Part shown: positions 33,993 through 41,921 of the stretch, piece by piece
How positions within the stretch are numbered: position 1 is the stretch's first letter
How the letters are laid out: each line of letters starts with the position of its first letter
DNA from: Lachnospiraceae bacterium UBA1818
GTDB taxonomy: Bacteria > Bacillota > Clostridia > Lachnospirales > Lachnospiraceae
NCBI GenBank assembly: GCA_904419285.1
Contig: CAJFQZ010000012.1
Coordinates: 1-59,316 of the forward strand
Direction of reading: 5' to 3'
Length of the DNA: 59,316 nucleotides
Made by a program: the position numbers and the translations under genes
Notes under the pieces: model-generated
The model's input: only the letters and a program-made list of their open reading frames with translations
Told to the model about the DNA's origin: nothing
Databases searched by the model: none

Positions 33993-34994
33993 ATGAAGAC
34001 AGAGATATTGAAGCTGCTCCGCGGGACGGACGGTTATGTCTCCGGACAGCAGATCAGCGAGATGACCGGAGTATCCAGGACCGCCGTGTGGAAGACCGTC
34101 CGCCGGCTCCAGGAGGAAGGATACCAAGTGGAGGCTGTGCGGAACAGGGGATACCGTATTGTGGACGGCCCGGATGTGATGACGAAGGAAGAGCTGGAAA
34201 GTCTCATGAGCACCCGCTGGGCGGGGAAAAATATTGTCTATTATGACGTGACGGACTCGACCAATCTGCGGGCCAGACAGCTCGGCGATGAGGGCGCGCC
34301 CCACGGCACGCTGGCTGTGGCGGACAGACAGACCGCGGGGAGAGGCCGGCGCGGCAGATCCTGGGAGTCGCCGGCGGGCAGCAGTATCTATATGTCTGTC
34401 CTCCTCCGTCCGGAGATTCCCCCTGATAAGGCGGCTATGCTTACGCTTGTCATGGCGTGCAGTGCAGCAGAAGGGATCAGGGGCTGTCTGGAACAAGAGG
34501 TGTCCGGAGAGATTCCTCAGGTGCAGATCAAGTGGCCGAATGATATTATCATAAACGGGAAAAAGCTTGTCGGGATCCTCACGGAGATGAGCTCCCAGAT
34601 CGATTATATCAACCATGTCACTGTGGGAGTCGGTATCAATGTGAATATGACGGAGTTCCCGGAGGCGATCAGTCAGACCGCCACGTCTCTCCGGCTGGAG
34701 TGCGGACATGCGGTGAAGCGGTCGCCGGTCATTGCGGCTGTGATGGAACGGTTAGAAGCGAACTACGATATTTTCATGAAGACGCAGGACCTTTCAGGCC
34801 TGATGGAAAAGTACAGTTCAATGCTTGTAAACAGAGACAGAGAGGTGCGGGTCATCGGTGTGCGGGAATCCTATCAGGCGCATGCGGAAGGAATCACGAA
34901 AACAGGGGAGCTGATCGTGCGCCGGGAGGACGGAACAGTAGAGAATATCTGTGCAGGAGAGGTATCTGTGCGCGGAGTGTACGGATATGTCTGA
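33993..34994 (+). CDS. birA: Biotin protein ligase / biotin operon repressor BirA
   Basis: A 333-residue bifunctional protein. An N-terminal helix-turn-helix (LLRGTDGYVSGQQISEMTGVSRTAVWKTVRRL) makes it a group II ligase able to bind DNA. The catalytic domain has TDSTNLRAR near residue 88, the biotinyl-adenylate loop GRGRRGRSWESP near 118-129, and KWPNDI near 180-185. The C-terminal SH3-like domain closes the protein. It attaches biotin to acetyl-CoA and oxaloacetate or pyruvate carboxylase subunits. No BirA operator is evident here. The next gene starts 11 bases later. Confidence 0.94.
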   Translation: MKTEILKLLRGTDGYVSGQQISEMTGVSRTAVWKTVRRLQEEGYQVEAVRNRGYRIVDGPDVMTKEELESLMSTRWAGKNIVYYDVTDSTNLRARQLGDEGAPHGTLAVADRQTAGRGRRGRSWESPAGSSIYMSVLLRPEIPPDKAAMLTLVMACSAAEGIRGCLEQEVSGEIPQVQIKWPNDIIINGKKLVGILTEMSSQIDYINHVTVGVGINVNMTEFPEAISQTATSLRLECGHAVKRSPVIAAVMERLEANYDIFMKTQDLSGLMEKYSSMLVNRDREVRVIGVRESYQAHAEGITKTGELIVRREDGTVENICAGEVSVRGVYGYV

Positions 34995-35004
34995 AAGGAG
35001 TTAT

Positions 35005-35349
35005 ATGAACGAAGAAATCGTATTATGTGCGGCGAATGCCTATGAACAGAAATTTTATCTCAACCCGGAGTTCGATGCGCTTCCGGAGAATGTCAAAGAG
35101 GAGCTTAAGATCATGTGCGTACTGTATACAGAGGATGTGGGCGGTATCCTGATGCTCGTGTTTGACGAGGAAGGCAATCTCGAATTAAAGGTTGACCATG
35201 AAGAAAATGACTTCTTCTTTGATGAGATTGGGAGTGTTCTGAAGATCAGAGAACTGCAGAAGACCAAGCGGGAGCTGTTTGAGTCTCTGGAGATGTTCTT
35301 CCGGGTATTCTATCTTGGAGAAGATGTGGAGCAGGATACAGAGAACTGA
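35005..35349 (+). CDS. DUF6145-like small conserved protein
   Basis: A 114-residue acidic protein with conserved phrases that I associate with the DUF6145 family of Lachnospiraceae: IVLCAANAYEQKFYLNPEF, LKIMCVLYTEDVGGIL and FDEIGSVLKIRELQ. The function is unknown. The start at 35005 has AAAGGAG seven bases upstream, overlapping the end of birA; the longer open frame from 34951 lies within birA and is not used. It ends at a strong terminator, so it is the last gene of the birA transcript. Confidence 0.78.
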   Translation: MNEEIVLCAANAYEQKFYLNPEFDALPENVKEELKIMCVLYTEDVGGILMLVFDEEGNLELKVDHEENDFFFDEIGSVLKIRELQKTKRELFESLEMFFRVFYLGEDVEQDTEN

Positions 35350-35354
35350 AGAAA

Positions 35355-35405
35355 GGGAAGGCGCCGGGACAGATATTTTCTGCCGTGGGTGCCTTCCCCT
35401 TTTCT
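35355..35405 (+). terminator. Intrinsic terminator after birA operon
   Basis: GGGAAGGCGCC pairs with GGTGCCTTCCC (one G-T wobble) across a 22-nt loop, followed by CCTTTTCTTT. Confidence 0.8.
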
Positions 35406-35437
35406 TTGAAGAACTAAAATCTTTGAAGACAGAAGGT

Positions 35438-37702
35438 CTATTTTAAAAGCTTCCCAAGCACGTCGGTGACTTTCTTGACGGGGATGATCTCCAGCCTGCT
35501 TTTTACTTCGTCTGCGACGTCGTCCAGATCATCCATGTTCGCGGCGGGGATGAAGACTTTCGTGATCCCTGCCCGCTGCGCGGCCATCAGCTTCTCCGGG
35601 AGTCCGCCGATCGGCAGGATGCCGCCTCGGAGAGAGACTTCCCCTGTCATGGCGCAGTCCGTATCGACTGCTTTTCCCGTGATGAGAGAAGCCAGAGCCG
35701 TGGTGAGCGTGATCCCCGCCGAAGGTCCGTCCTTCGGAACGGCGCCTGCCGGAACATGAATGTGAAGATCGTGGTCCTCAAATACTCTGCTCTCTTTCGG
35801 GTAGAGCGATTTTACGAGGCTCAGTGCGATCTGGACGGATTCTTTCATCACATCGCCCAGCTGCCCTGTGATCAGCAGGTTCCCTTTTCCGGCGGTGAGA
35901 CGGCTTTCGATAAAGAGGATCTCGCCGCCTGCCCGTGTCCAGGCAAGGCCGGTAACCACGCCGGGAATCTTCTCTGTCAGCTTTCGCTCATGGTGCATCT
36001 GTTTTTTCCCGAGATAGTCGGGCAGGCTGCTCTTTGTGACAGTGATGGAACTGCCCTCGTTTTTTACGAGCCTTACCGCGGCTGTCCGGCAGAGCGTATC
36101 GATCAGCTTCTTGAGATCGCGGACGCCGGATTCCATTGTATACTCGTCGATCATGCGCCGGATGGCGCCGTCCGTCAGCTTCAGCATCTTCGGCGTGATG
36201 CCCATCGCTTTCTGAGCCTTGGGGAGCAGATGCTTCCGGGCGATATGAAACTTCTCTACAGCGGTGTAGCCGGGGAAAGAGATGACTTCCATCCGGTTCA
36301 GGAGAGGTTCCGGGATCGTGTCCGCAGTGTTTGCGGTGCAGACGAAGAGCACGTTGGACAGATCATAGGGAACGTTCATATAGTGGTCTGTAAATGTATT
36401 GTTCTGCTCCGGATCCAGTACTTCCAGGAGTGCGCTTGCCGGATCTCCGCCATAGTCCTTGGCCAGCTTGTCCACCTCATCCAGCACCATGACCGGGTTG
36501 GAGGCGCCGCTGCGCTTCATTCCCTCCATGATCCGCCCCGGCATGGCGCCGATATAGGTCCTGCGGTGGCCGCGGATCTCCGCTTCGTCGCGGATGCCTC
36601 CCAGACTGATGCGGACATATTCACGGCCCAGCGCGCGGGCAATGCTCTGTCCGATACTTGTCTTGCCCGTGCCGGGCGCGCCCACAAAGAGCAGGATGGA
36701 GCCGTACTGCTTCTTGTTCAGAGCCATGACAGCGAGCTGCTGGATGATGCGCTCCTTGACTTTCCTGAGCCCGTAGTGGTCTTCATCCAGAACTGCTTCC
36801 GCCTTGTCCAGATCGATGGGTTTTACTTCGGGAGCCTTCCATGAAAGACTGGTCACAAAGTCAAGGTAATCATAGAGAAGCCCGTACTCATGGCTCTCTT
36901 TCCCCTCCTGGCGCATCCGGTTGAGCACCTTTTCGGCTTCGCGTCTTGCCTCCGGGTTCATTCCGGATGATTCGATTTTCTTTTCGAATTTCCTGATGTC
37001 CGATACATTTTCCGGGTGCATGTCGTCCAGCTCTTTCTGCAGATAGTCGATCTGCTTCTTGATGGCTGCCTCCCGGTAAAGCTGTTCCTGATCCCCCTTC
37101 TGGGCATTCTGTGCTTCTTCTGAAACCTTGGCGACTTCAATGAACTCGCTGACAGCGCCGATGATCAGGCTGTATCTCGTGCGGATGGAATCGGCTGCCA
37201 GGATCCCGTACTTTTCTTCTGCGGTCAGATTCAGATAATCCGCCAGCGCGCATGCAAGATCATTGATGTTCTTCCGCTGAAGGATGAAGCTCCTCGCCCA
37301 GAGTCCCCACTGGTAACCCTGGACGAACCGGAGAAGTGCTGTGCGGAGTTCTGCAAACTGCTGTCCGGCCTCTGCGTCGGACATGTCTTCCGTGTCCGGG
37401 CGGATGGAGGCGGACAGTGTGATCTGGTCATCCGAGATCTGCAGATCAGACAGATCGACCCGGTTCAGCGTGCGCACTGAGACCGCGTCTTCGTCTCCGA
37501 ATCCTTCTGCCCGCGCGGAAAGCCCGATCGGATAGAAGTCCTCCGGCGTAAATCCACTTTCCTTCTCGTTTTTCAGGAAAATGAAAAGGATATCAGAACC
37601 TGCCTCGATGGACTCACCGCCGAAGCCGGAGAAAAACTCTTTCTTAAAATAGTAGGAAACATCCGGCAGGAGAAGGATGTTGTAAACTGGTCTTATTACC
37701 AT
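35438..37702 (-). CDS. lon: ATP-dependent protease Lon (endopeptidase La)
   Basis: A 754-residue AAA+ serine protease that degrades misfolded and regulatory proteins. It has an N-terminal LON substrate domain, a coiled segment around residues 190-260, Walker A GAPGTGKTS near 345, Walker B (VMVLDEVDKLAKDYGG) near 410, sensor region NRMEVISFPGYT, and a protease domain with the Ser/Lys dyad: Ser in KDGPSAGITLTT and Lys in GGLPEKLMAAQRAGI. A CIRCE operator lies 20 bases upstream of the start, placing the gene under HrcA heat-shock control. AAGGGGG lies seven bases before the ATG. Confidence 0.95.
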   Translation of the reverse strand: MVIRPVYNILLLPDVSYYFKKEFFSGFGGESIEAGSDILFIFLKNEKESGFTPEDFYPIGLSARAEGFGDEDAVSVRTLNRVDLSDLQISDDQITLSASIRPDTEDMSDAEAGQQFAELRTALLRFVQGYQWGLWARSFILQRKNINDLACALADYLNLTAEEKYGILAADSIRTRYSLIIGAVSEFIEVAKVSEEAQNAQKGDQEQLYREAAIKKQIDYLQKELDDMHPENVSDIRKFEKKIESSGMNPEARREAEKVLNRMRQEGKESHEYGLLYDYLDFVTSLSWKAPEVKPIDLDKAEAVLDEDHYGLRKVKERIIQQLAVMALNKKQYGSILLFVGAPGTGKTSIGQSIARALGREYVRISLGGIRDEAEIRGHRRTYIGAMPGRIMEGMKRSGASNPVMVLDEVDKLAKDYGGDPASALLEVLDPEQNNTFTDHYMNVPYDLSNVLFVCTANTADTIPEPLLNRMEVISFPGYTAVEKFHIARKHLLPKAQKAMGITPKMLKLTDGAIRRMIDEYTMESGVRDLKKLIDTLCRTAAVRLVKNEGSSITVTKSSLPDYLGKKQMHHERKLTEKIPGVVTGLAWTRAGGEILFIESRLTAGKGNLLITGQLGDVMKESVQIALSLVKSLYPKESRVFEDHDLHIHVPAGAVPKDGPSAGITLTTALASLITGKAVDTDCAMTGEVSLRGGILPIGGLPEKLMAAQRAGITKVFIPAANMDDLDDVADEVKSRLEIIPVKKVTDVLGKLLK

Positions 37703-37722
37703 AAATAAGCCCCCTTATCTTA

Positions 37723-37749
37723 TCAGCACTCAAATGTATTGAGTGCTAA
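37723..37749 (-). promoter_or_regulatory. CIRCE element (HrcA operator) upstream of lon
   Basis: TCAGCACTC-N9-GAGTGCTAA matches the CIRCE consensus TTAGCACTC-N9-GAGTGCTAA with one mismatch. It lies between the lon start codon and its promoter region, the usual place for HrcA repression of groE and dnaK operons. Confidence 0.9.
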
Positions 37750-37767
37750 AATGTTGGTAAAAACATA

Positions 37768-37790
37768 GCGAATAAATCTCATTTATTCGC
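37768..37790 (-). terminator. Stem-loop after the TetR gene
   Basis: GCGAATAAAT and ATTTATTCGC form a perfect 10-bp inverted repeat with a CTC loop. On the minus strand it is followed by TATG and then TTTTT, so it may end tetR transcripts. It is AT-rich and could be weak. Confidence 0.5.
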
Positions 37791-37905
37791 CATATAAAAC
37801 TGCATTGTTGAATTACATTTCAGATCATCCTGCCGGGAAAAGACAGGACTTCTCATTTATAGTAGAAACCTAGCACAAAAAAAGTTTTCTGTCAATAGAG
37901 CTTCT

Positions 37906-38514
37906 CTAACTCATAAGAAAATTCAATGATCCCGGCGGGTTCTCCGTACCTTTTTCAAGCAGTGAGATCAGTGCTCGGATAGTGCGTTCGCTCTGCTCAC
38001 GGGTGGAAGGCACCAGGGTATCGTCCGTCTTCACGGTAAGCACGATCAGTACGATCTCCGCGAGAGCTTCGGGGTCGTCGAAGCGGATATCTCCGGCGGC
38101 GATGCCCTGCCGTATGATCTCAGCGAGCACCGGTTTGAGCTCTGTGATAATGTGGTTGATATATTTCTGGTGGATGAAAGCCTTCTCCTGTGCGCCGGTG
38201 CCTTCGCTGTCCCCTGATCTTACGAACTCGGCGGAAGAATTGCGGCATGCCTGAAAGATCATAGCCATCCTCGTAAAAGGTGAGATCTCAGTCTGGGAAG
38301 AAAGTGCTTTGGCTGTCCGGAGCGGTTTCTCATAGCTTCGCTCTACCAGCGCTTCGAAGATCGCATCTTTGGACGGAAAGTAATAATAGATGCTTCCTTT
38401 TCCTATCCCTGCGGTATGAGCGATCTCGCTGACAGAGATGGTCTGAAGCTTCTGGTTTTCCAGCAGTTCCTGCAGGGCGTCCAGGATGCGGTCGTATTTT
38501 AATTGATTTGCCAT
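37906..38514 (-). CDS. TetR family regulator of the condensation-enzyme operon
   Basis: A 202-residue TetR protein. The DNA-binding domain reads ISVSEIAHTAGIGKGSIYYYFPSKDAIFEALV near residues 22-53. The C-terminal helical domain resembles fatty-acid or xenobiotic-responsive TetR proteins. The ATG at 38514 is chosen because AAAGGA lies nine bases upstream and the product then starts in family fashion (MANQLKYDRILDAL). It diverges from the SCP2-like gene at 38788; two identical-type palindromes in the shared promoter region are natural binding sites, so it likely represses that operon and perhaps itself. The ligand may be the operon product or its acyl precursor. Confidence 0.9.
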   Translation of the reverse strand: MANQLKYDRILDALQELLENQKLQTISVSEIAHTAGIGKGSIYYYFPSKDAIFEALVERSYEKPLRTAKALSSQTEISPFTRMAMIFQACRNSSAEFVRSGDSEGTGAQEKAFIHQKYINHIITELKPVLAEIIRQGIAAGDIRFDDPEALAEIVLIVLTVKTDDTLVPSTREQSERTIRALISLLEKGTENPPGSLNFLMS

Positions 38515-38695
38515 TGTATGTCGTCCTTTCCCAAATGCTGCCGGCGGAAGAACCGGAGCCTGATCAGACGCGGGAGCATCTGATAGTAACAATAAGAATC
38601 AGTTCAAAGTATAGCACATCAAAGCCGGAACAGCCAGCTAGAATACTACACAAAAAAGAAAAAGATTTTTCATCTTATTTTGACGTGAACGCCGG

Positions 38696-38752
38696 TTGAC
38701 CAGCGGTCGGAAAGATGGTAATCTAACAAGAGAAAAGAAATGACCAACGGTC
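38696..38752 (+). promoter_or_regulatory. Promoter and paired TetR operators of the condensation-enzyme operon
   Basis: TTGACC (38696-38701) and TAATCT (38719-38724) are separated by 17 bases. Two short palindromes, GACC-AGC-GGTC (38698-38708) and GACC-AAC-GGTC (38742-38752), lie over the -35 element and downstream of the -10. A third half-like site, GATCGGTC, occurs at 38765-38772. Binding at the first two would block initiation and escape. Confidence 0.65.
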
Positions 38753-38787
38753 GAAAATGGCTGTGATCGGTCGAAAAGGAGGATATT

Positions 38788-39138
38788 ATGACATACGCGG
38801 ACATGTTTTCGAAGGTAAAGGGAATGCTGATGGATGCCGATGTGAGCGATATTCACGAGCATCTTGCCTATCAGTTCAATATCACGGGCGAGGCAGAAGG
38901 AATCTTCTACGCAGAGGTGAAGGACGGACAGCTCTATGTCGAGCCGTATGAGTACTTTGACCGCGACGCCATGTTCACCTGCTCTGCAGAGACACTGTTC
39001 AAGATCGCGGAAGGCAGGACAGACCCGATCCTCGCAGTGACGTTCGGGAGACTGAAGGTGGAAGGAAATATCGACAAGGCATTAAAGCTGAAGGACCTGA
39101 TTAACAGCAAGAAGAAAAAAGGGAAGAAAAGCAAATAG
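38788..39138 (+). CDS. SCP2-like sterol/lipid-binding protein
   Basis: A 116-residue single-domain protein of the SCP2 sterol-transfer superfamily: a central beta-sheet phrase EGIFYAEVKDGQLYVEP, the alternating DAMFTCSAETLFKIAEGRTDP and the end VTFGRLKVEGNIDKALKLKDLI are characteristic. Such proteins bind acyl chains or other lipids in a hydrophobic pocket. A lysine-rich tail (KKKKGKKSK) could contact membrane. It is the first gene of the operon with hydrolase, condensation-type enzyme, carrier protein and ligase, so it may present or shuttle a lipid substrate or product. Confidence 0.88.
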   Translation: MTYADMFSKVKGMLMDADVSDIHEHLAYQFNITGEAEGIFYAEVKDGQLYVEPYEYFDRDAMFTCSAETLFKIAEGRTDPILAVTFGRLKVEGNIDKALKLKDLINSKKKKGKKSK

Positions 39139-39166
39139 GACATTCAAGAAAAGCAGGTGAAGAAAA

Positions 39167-40111
39167 ATGGGCAGATTACTGAAAGGAGCAGCGGCGCTTC
39201 TGGGCGTGCTCACGGCGGCGGAAGCCGGCGGGACCGCATATTTCTACAGAAGGACCATGATGCGGTATAACGCGAAGACAGAACGGACGATGAAGATGTC
39301 CGGCGTGGACTGGGAAAGCTATTTCCCGATCATGCATGAACGGCATGACTGGATGATGGAGCAGCCCCACGAGGATGTGTGGATCACCTCCCATGACGGA
39401 CTGAAGCTCCATGGTACATATTTCGAGGGAGACGGCGGAGATAAGGCGGTCATCTGTTTCCACGGCTATACAAGCCAGGGGATCAATGATTACGGAAGTC
39501 TTTCCTATTATTATCTGAACCATGGGTTCCGTATGCTCCTGATTGATGAGCGGGCACACGGAGAGAGCGAGGGAACCTATATCGGTTTCGGCACCATGGA
39601 CCGTCTGGATGGTATGGAGTGGATAAAATGGCTGGTCGGAAAGATGGGAGACGATGCCCAGATCCTCCTTCACGGCAATTCCATGGGGGGAGCTACGGTA
39701 TGTATGATGAGCGGCTTGAAGCTGCCGCCTCAGGTGAAAGGAATCGTTTCCGACTGCGCCTTTACATCAGCCAAGGATGTGTTTACTCATGTGCTCCACA
39801 GTATGTATCATCTGCCGGCATTCCCGATGATCCAGATCGCGGATAAGCTGAATAAGAGAAATGCAGGCTATGGCCTCGATGAATGCAATGCTGCGAGAGA
39901 AGTGAGAAAGGCCAGGGTGCCGATCCTTTTCATCCACGGGGCGAAGGATGTATTCGTTCCCTGCTGGATGTGCGAGGAGATCTATAAGAACTGCGCTTCG
40001 CCAAAGACGAAGCTGATCGTAAAAGAGGCGGGCCACGGTGAGAGCTACTACAAAGACACCGAAGCATACGAAAAGGCCCTGGATTCATTTATCGGAGGAA
40101 TAATGAAATGA
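39167..40111 (+). CDS. Alpha/beta hydrolase with N-terminal membrane segment
   Basis: A 314-residue serine hydrolase. A hydrophobic stretch (residues about 5-22) followed by Tyr/Arg residues suggests membrane attachment. The hydrolase core has the oxyanion FHGYTSQG near 103-110, nucleophile Ser in LHGNSMGGAT near 171, catalytic Asp in IHGAKDVFVP near 260-269 and His in AGHGESYY near 290. It resembles the YqkD/S9-like group. It ends overlapping the next start (ATGA at 40108-40111), so it is coupled to the condensation enzyme and may release or trim the product as a thioesterase or deacylase. Confidence 0.88.
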   Translation: MGRLLKGAAALLGVLTAAEAGGTAYFYRRTMMRYNAKTERTMKMSGVDWESYFPIMHERHDWMMEQPHEDVWITSHDGLKLHGTYFEGDGGDKAVICFHGYTSQGINDYGSLSYYYLNHGFRMLLIDERAHGESEGTYIGFGTMDRLDGMEWIKWLVGKMGDDAQILLHGNSMGGATVCMMSGLKLPPQVKGIVSDCAFTSAKDVFTHVLHSMYHLPAFPMIQIADKLNKRNAGYGLDECNAAREVRKARVPILFIHGAKDVFVPCWMCEEIYKNCASPKTKLIVKEAGHGESYYKDTEAYEKALDSFIGGIMK

Positions 40112-41514
40112 TGAGGACAAGAAAAGGACACAAAGTGTATCCGCTGACAGTAGCACAGAAGTTTCACCTTTACTACGCACCCCACTGCCCGAATATGGCG
40201 GTGCTGAACATCGGGACAAGCCTGACCATCGAGGTAGAGCTCGACTGGGATCAGCTGAAGAAATCCATCAACGAGGCATATGCGAGAAGCGAGGGGATGC
40301 GTGTCCGTTTCGCAAAAGACAAGGAAGGAACCTGGTATCAGTATGTGATGGATCCGGAAGAGAAGGACATAGAGTTCGTCGATTTCTCGAACGGGACGAT
40401 CGAAGAGGCAGAGGCCGAGATGCAGAAATGGACGGCGGTGCCCTTCAAGATGTTTGATGCGCCTCTGACAAGGATCGTCATGATCAAGATGCCCGACGGA
40501 TTCAACGGAGTGTACTTCCTCGGAAACCATATGATCGTGGACGCACAGTCACTGATCTGTTTCCTGAAGGATATCATCGAGCTGTACTGTAACGCGAAAT
40601 ATGAAGGCGTTCCGTACCCCAAGGATATGGCGTCCTACGTCGAGCAGATCCAGCGTGATTTTGCCTATGAGGCGGGAAGCAAGGCGCAGTTGAGAGATAT
40701 CGAGTACTTCCAGAAAGAGATCGAGAAGAGCGAACCGATCTACAACGACCTTCACGGAACAGCGAAGCTGGAGTCTATGCGTGAGATGTTCAAGAATCCT
40801 GATCTGAGATCTGCGTTCTGCGTTACAGACGACACGAAGTCCGCGCTTGATATTTTCCATCTCGAGGCGGAGCCGACGAAGCGCCTGATGGACTTCTGCG
40901 AGAAATATCATGTATCGCTGGCATGCCTGCTCCTCATGGGACTGCGCACCTATTATCAGAAAATGAACGGATTTGACGACGTATCGCTGACGACAACGAT
41001 CGCACGACGCGCGACGCTGAAGGAGAAGAAATCCGGCGGCACAAGGATCCATTCCTTCCCGTTCCGCACGATCTTTCCACAGGATATGAAGTTCATCGAC
41101 GGAGTCTATGCGATCCGCGACAAACAGAACGAGTACTTCCGTCACGCGAACTATGATCCGACCGCCTATTTTGCATACCGCGCAAAGACATATCCGCAGC
41201 CGAACCCGGGACTCGGATATGAGCCCATCTCGCTGACATACCAGCCGCTCACATTGAAGGAAAAGGGTCTGGATCAGCTGGGCGATATCCGTTACAAGAC
41301 AAAATGGTATCCTAACGGCATCTGCCCGCAGGGAATGTATCTGACTGTGATGCACCGCCCGGAGGACAACGGACTGGACTTCAACTTCGAACACCAGATC
41401 AAGGCGGTATCCAAAGAAGAGCTTGAGTACCTGTACTATTATCTCTGCAAGATCATGTTCAAAGGCGCGGAGAATCCGGACCTGACGATCGGCGAGATCA
41501 TTAAGCTGGTTTAA
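40108..41514 (+). CDS. Stand-alone condensation-domain-like acyltransferase
   Basis: A 468-residue protein of the NRPS condensation/acyltransferase superfamily. The opening YPLTVAQKFHLYY corresponds to core motif C1. The active-site motif HHxxxDG appears as GNHMIVDAQS near residues 136-145: the first His is Asn, but the second (catalytic) His and the Asp are kept. A later VSLTTTIARRATLKEKKSGG and HSFPFRTIFP correspond to the second half of the fold. There are no fused adenylation or carrier domains; these are the following genes. It probably joins an acyl or aminoacyl group, held on the carrier protein, to an amine or alcohol. Confidence 0.78.
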   Translation: MMRTRKGHKVYPLTVAQKFHLYYAPHCPNMAVLNIGTSLTIEVELDWDQLKKSINEAYARSEGMRVRFAKDKEGTWYQYVMDPEEKDIEFVDFSNGTIEEAEAEMQKWTAVPFKMFDAPLTRIVMIKMPDGFNGVYFLGNHMIVDAQSLICFLKDIIELYCNAKYEGVPYPKDMASYVEQIQRDFAYEAGSKAQLRDIEYFQKEIEKSEPIYNDLHGTAKLESMREMFKNPDLRSAFCVTDDTKSALDIFHLEAEPTKRLMDFCEKYHVSLACLLLMGLRTYYQKMNGFDDVSLTTTIARRATLKEKKSGGTRIHSFPFRTIFPQDMKFIDGVYAIRDKQNEYFRHANYDPTAYFAYRAKTYPQPNPGLGYEPISLTYQPLTLKEKGLDQLGDIRYKTKWYPNGICPQGMYLTVMHRPEDNGLDFNFEHQIKAVSKEELEYLYYYLCKIMFKGAENPDLTIGEIIKLV

Positions 41515-41596
41515 GGATGAGATCCCGGACCGCGGAGGAAAACAGTACAAGCAGGAAATTCAGATAGAGAAATAAGGAGCAAAAAGGAGAACGATC

Positions 41597-41830
41597 ATGT
41601 TTGAAAAATTAGTTGACATTATCTGTAACTATGTGGAGGTTGAGCCGGAGGACATCCGTCCGGAGTCCCGCTTTATGGAAGATCTTGGATTTACATCCTT
41701 TGACTTCATGAGCATGCTCGGAGAGATCGAGGATGAGTTCGACGTGGAGGTCGAGCAGACAGAGGCGGCAAATATCCGTACAGTCCAGGAAGCTGTCGAT
41801 TATCTTGAGAAACTGACGGCTGAGTCATAG
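41597..41830 (+). CDS. Acyl/peptidyl carrier protein
   Basis: A 77-residue four-helix carrier protein. The 4'-phosphopantetheine attachment Ser34 lies in EDLGFTSFDFMSML, where the usual DSL is TSF; the Ser and following hydrophobic residues are kept. It is strongly acidic, as carrier proteins are. AAGGAG precedes the start. Lying between the condensation-type enzyme and the AMP-dependent ligase, it is most likely the dedicated carrier of this pathway and not the fatty-acid synthase ACP. Confidence 0.92.
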   Translation: MFEKLVDIICNYVEVEPEDIRPESRFMEDLGFTSFDFMSMLGEIEDEFDVEVEQTEAANIRTVQEAVDYLEKLTAES

Positions 41831-41854
41831 GAAACAGAAACAGGAACAGAAGGC

Positions 41855-41901
41855 AGAGACAGGCTGGAGCGGTCTGTCTCTTTATGTCCGCGCTGACGCG
41901 G
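41855..41901 (+). promoter_or_regulatory. Two stem-loops between carrier and ligase genes
   Basis: AGAGACAG pairs with CTGTCTCT (41855-41862, 41874-41881; TTT follows) and CCGCG pairs with CGCGG (41888-41892, 41897-41901; CTGA loop). They may partly terminate or stabilise the message, setting a lower dose of ligase than carrier. Confidence 0.4.
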
Positions 41902-41921
41902 AGAAAGGATATAGAAAAGAG

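Noticed and set aside
35756-36844. 362-codon plus-strand open frame inside lon
   Set aside because: It is antisense to clearly coding lon sequence, has unconvincing composition rich in His, Arg and Cys, and has no family motifs.
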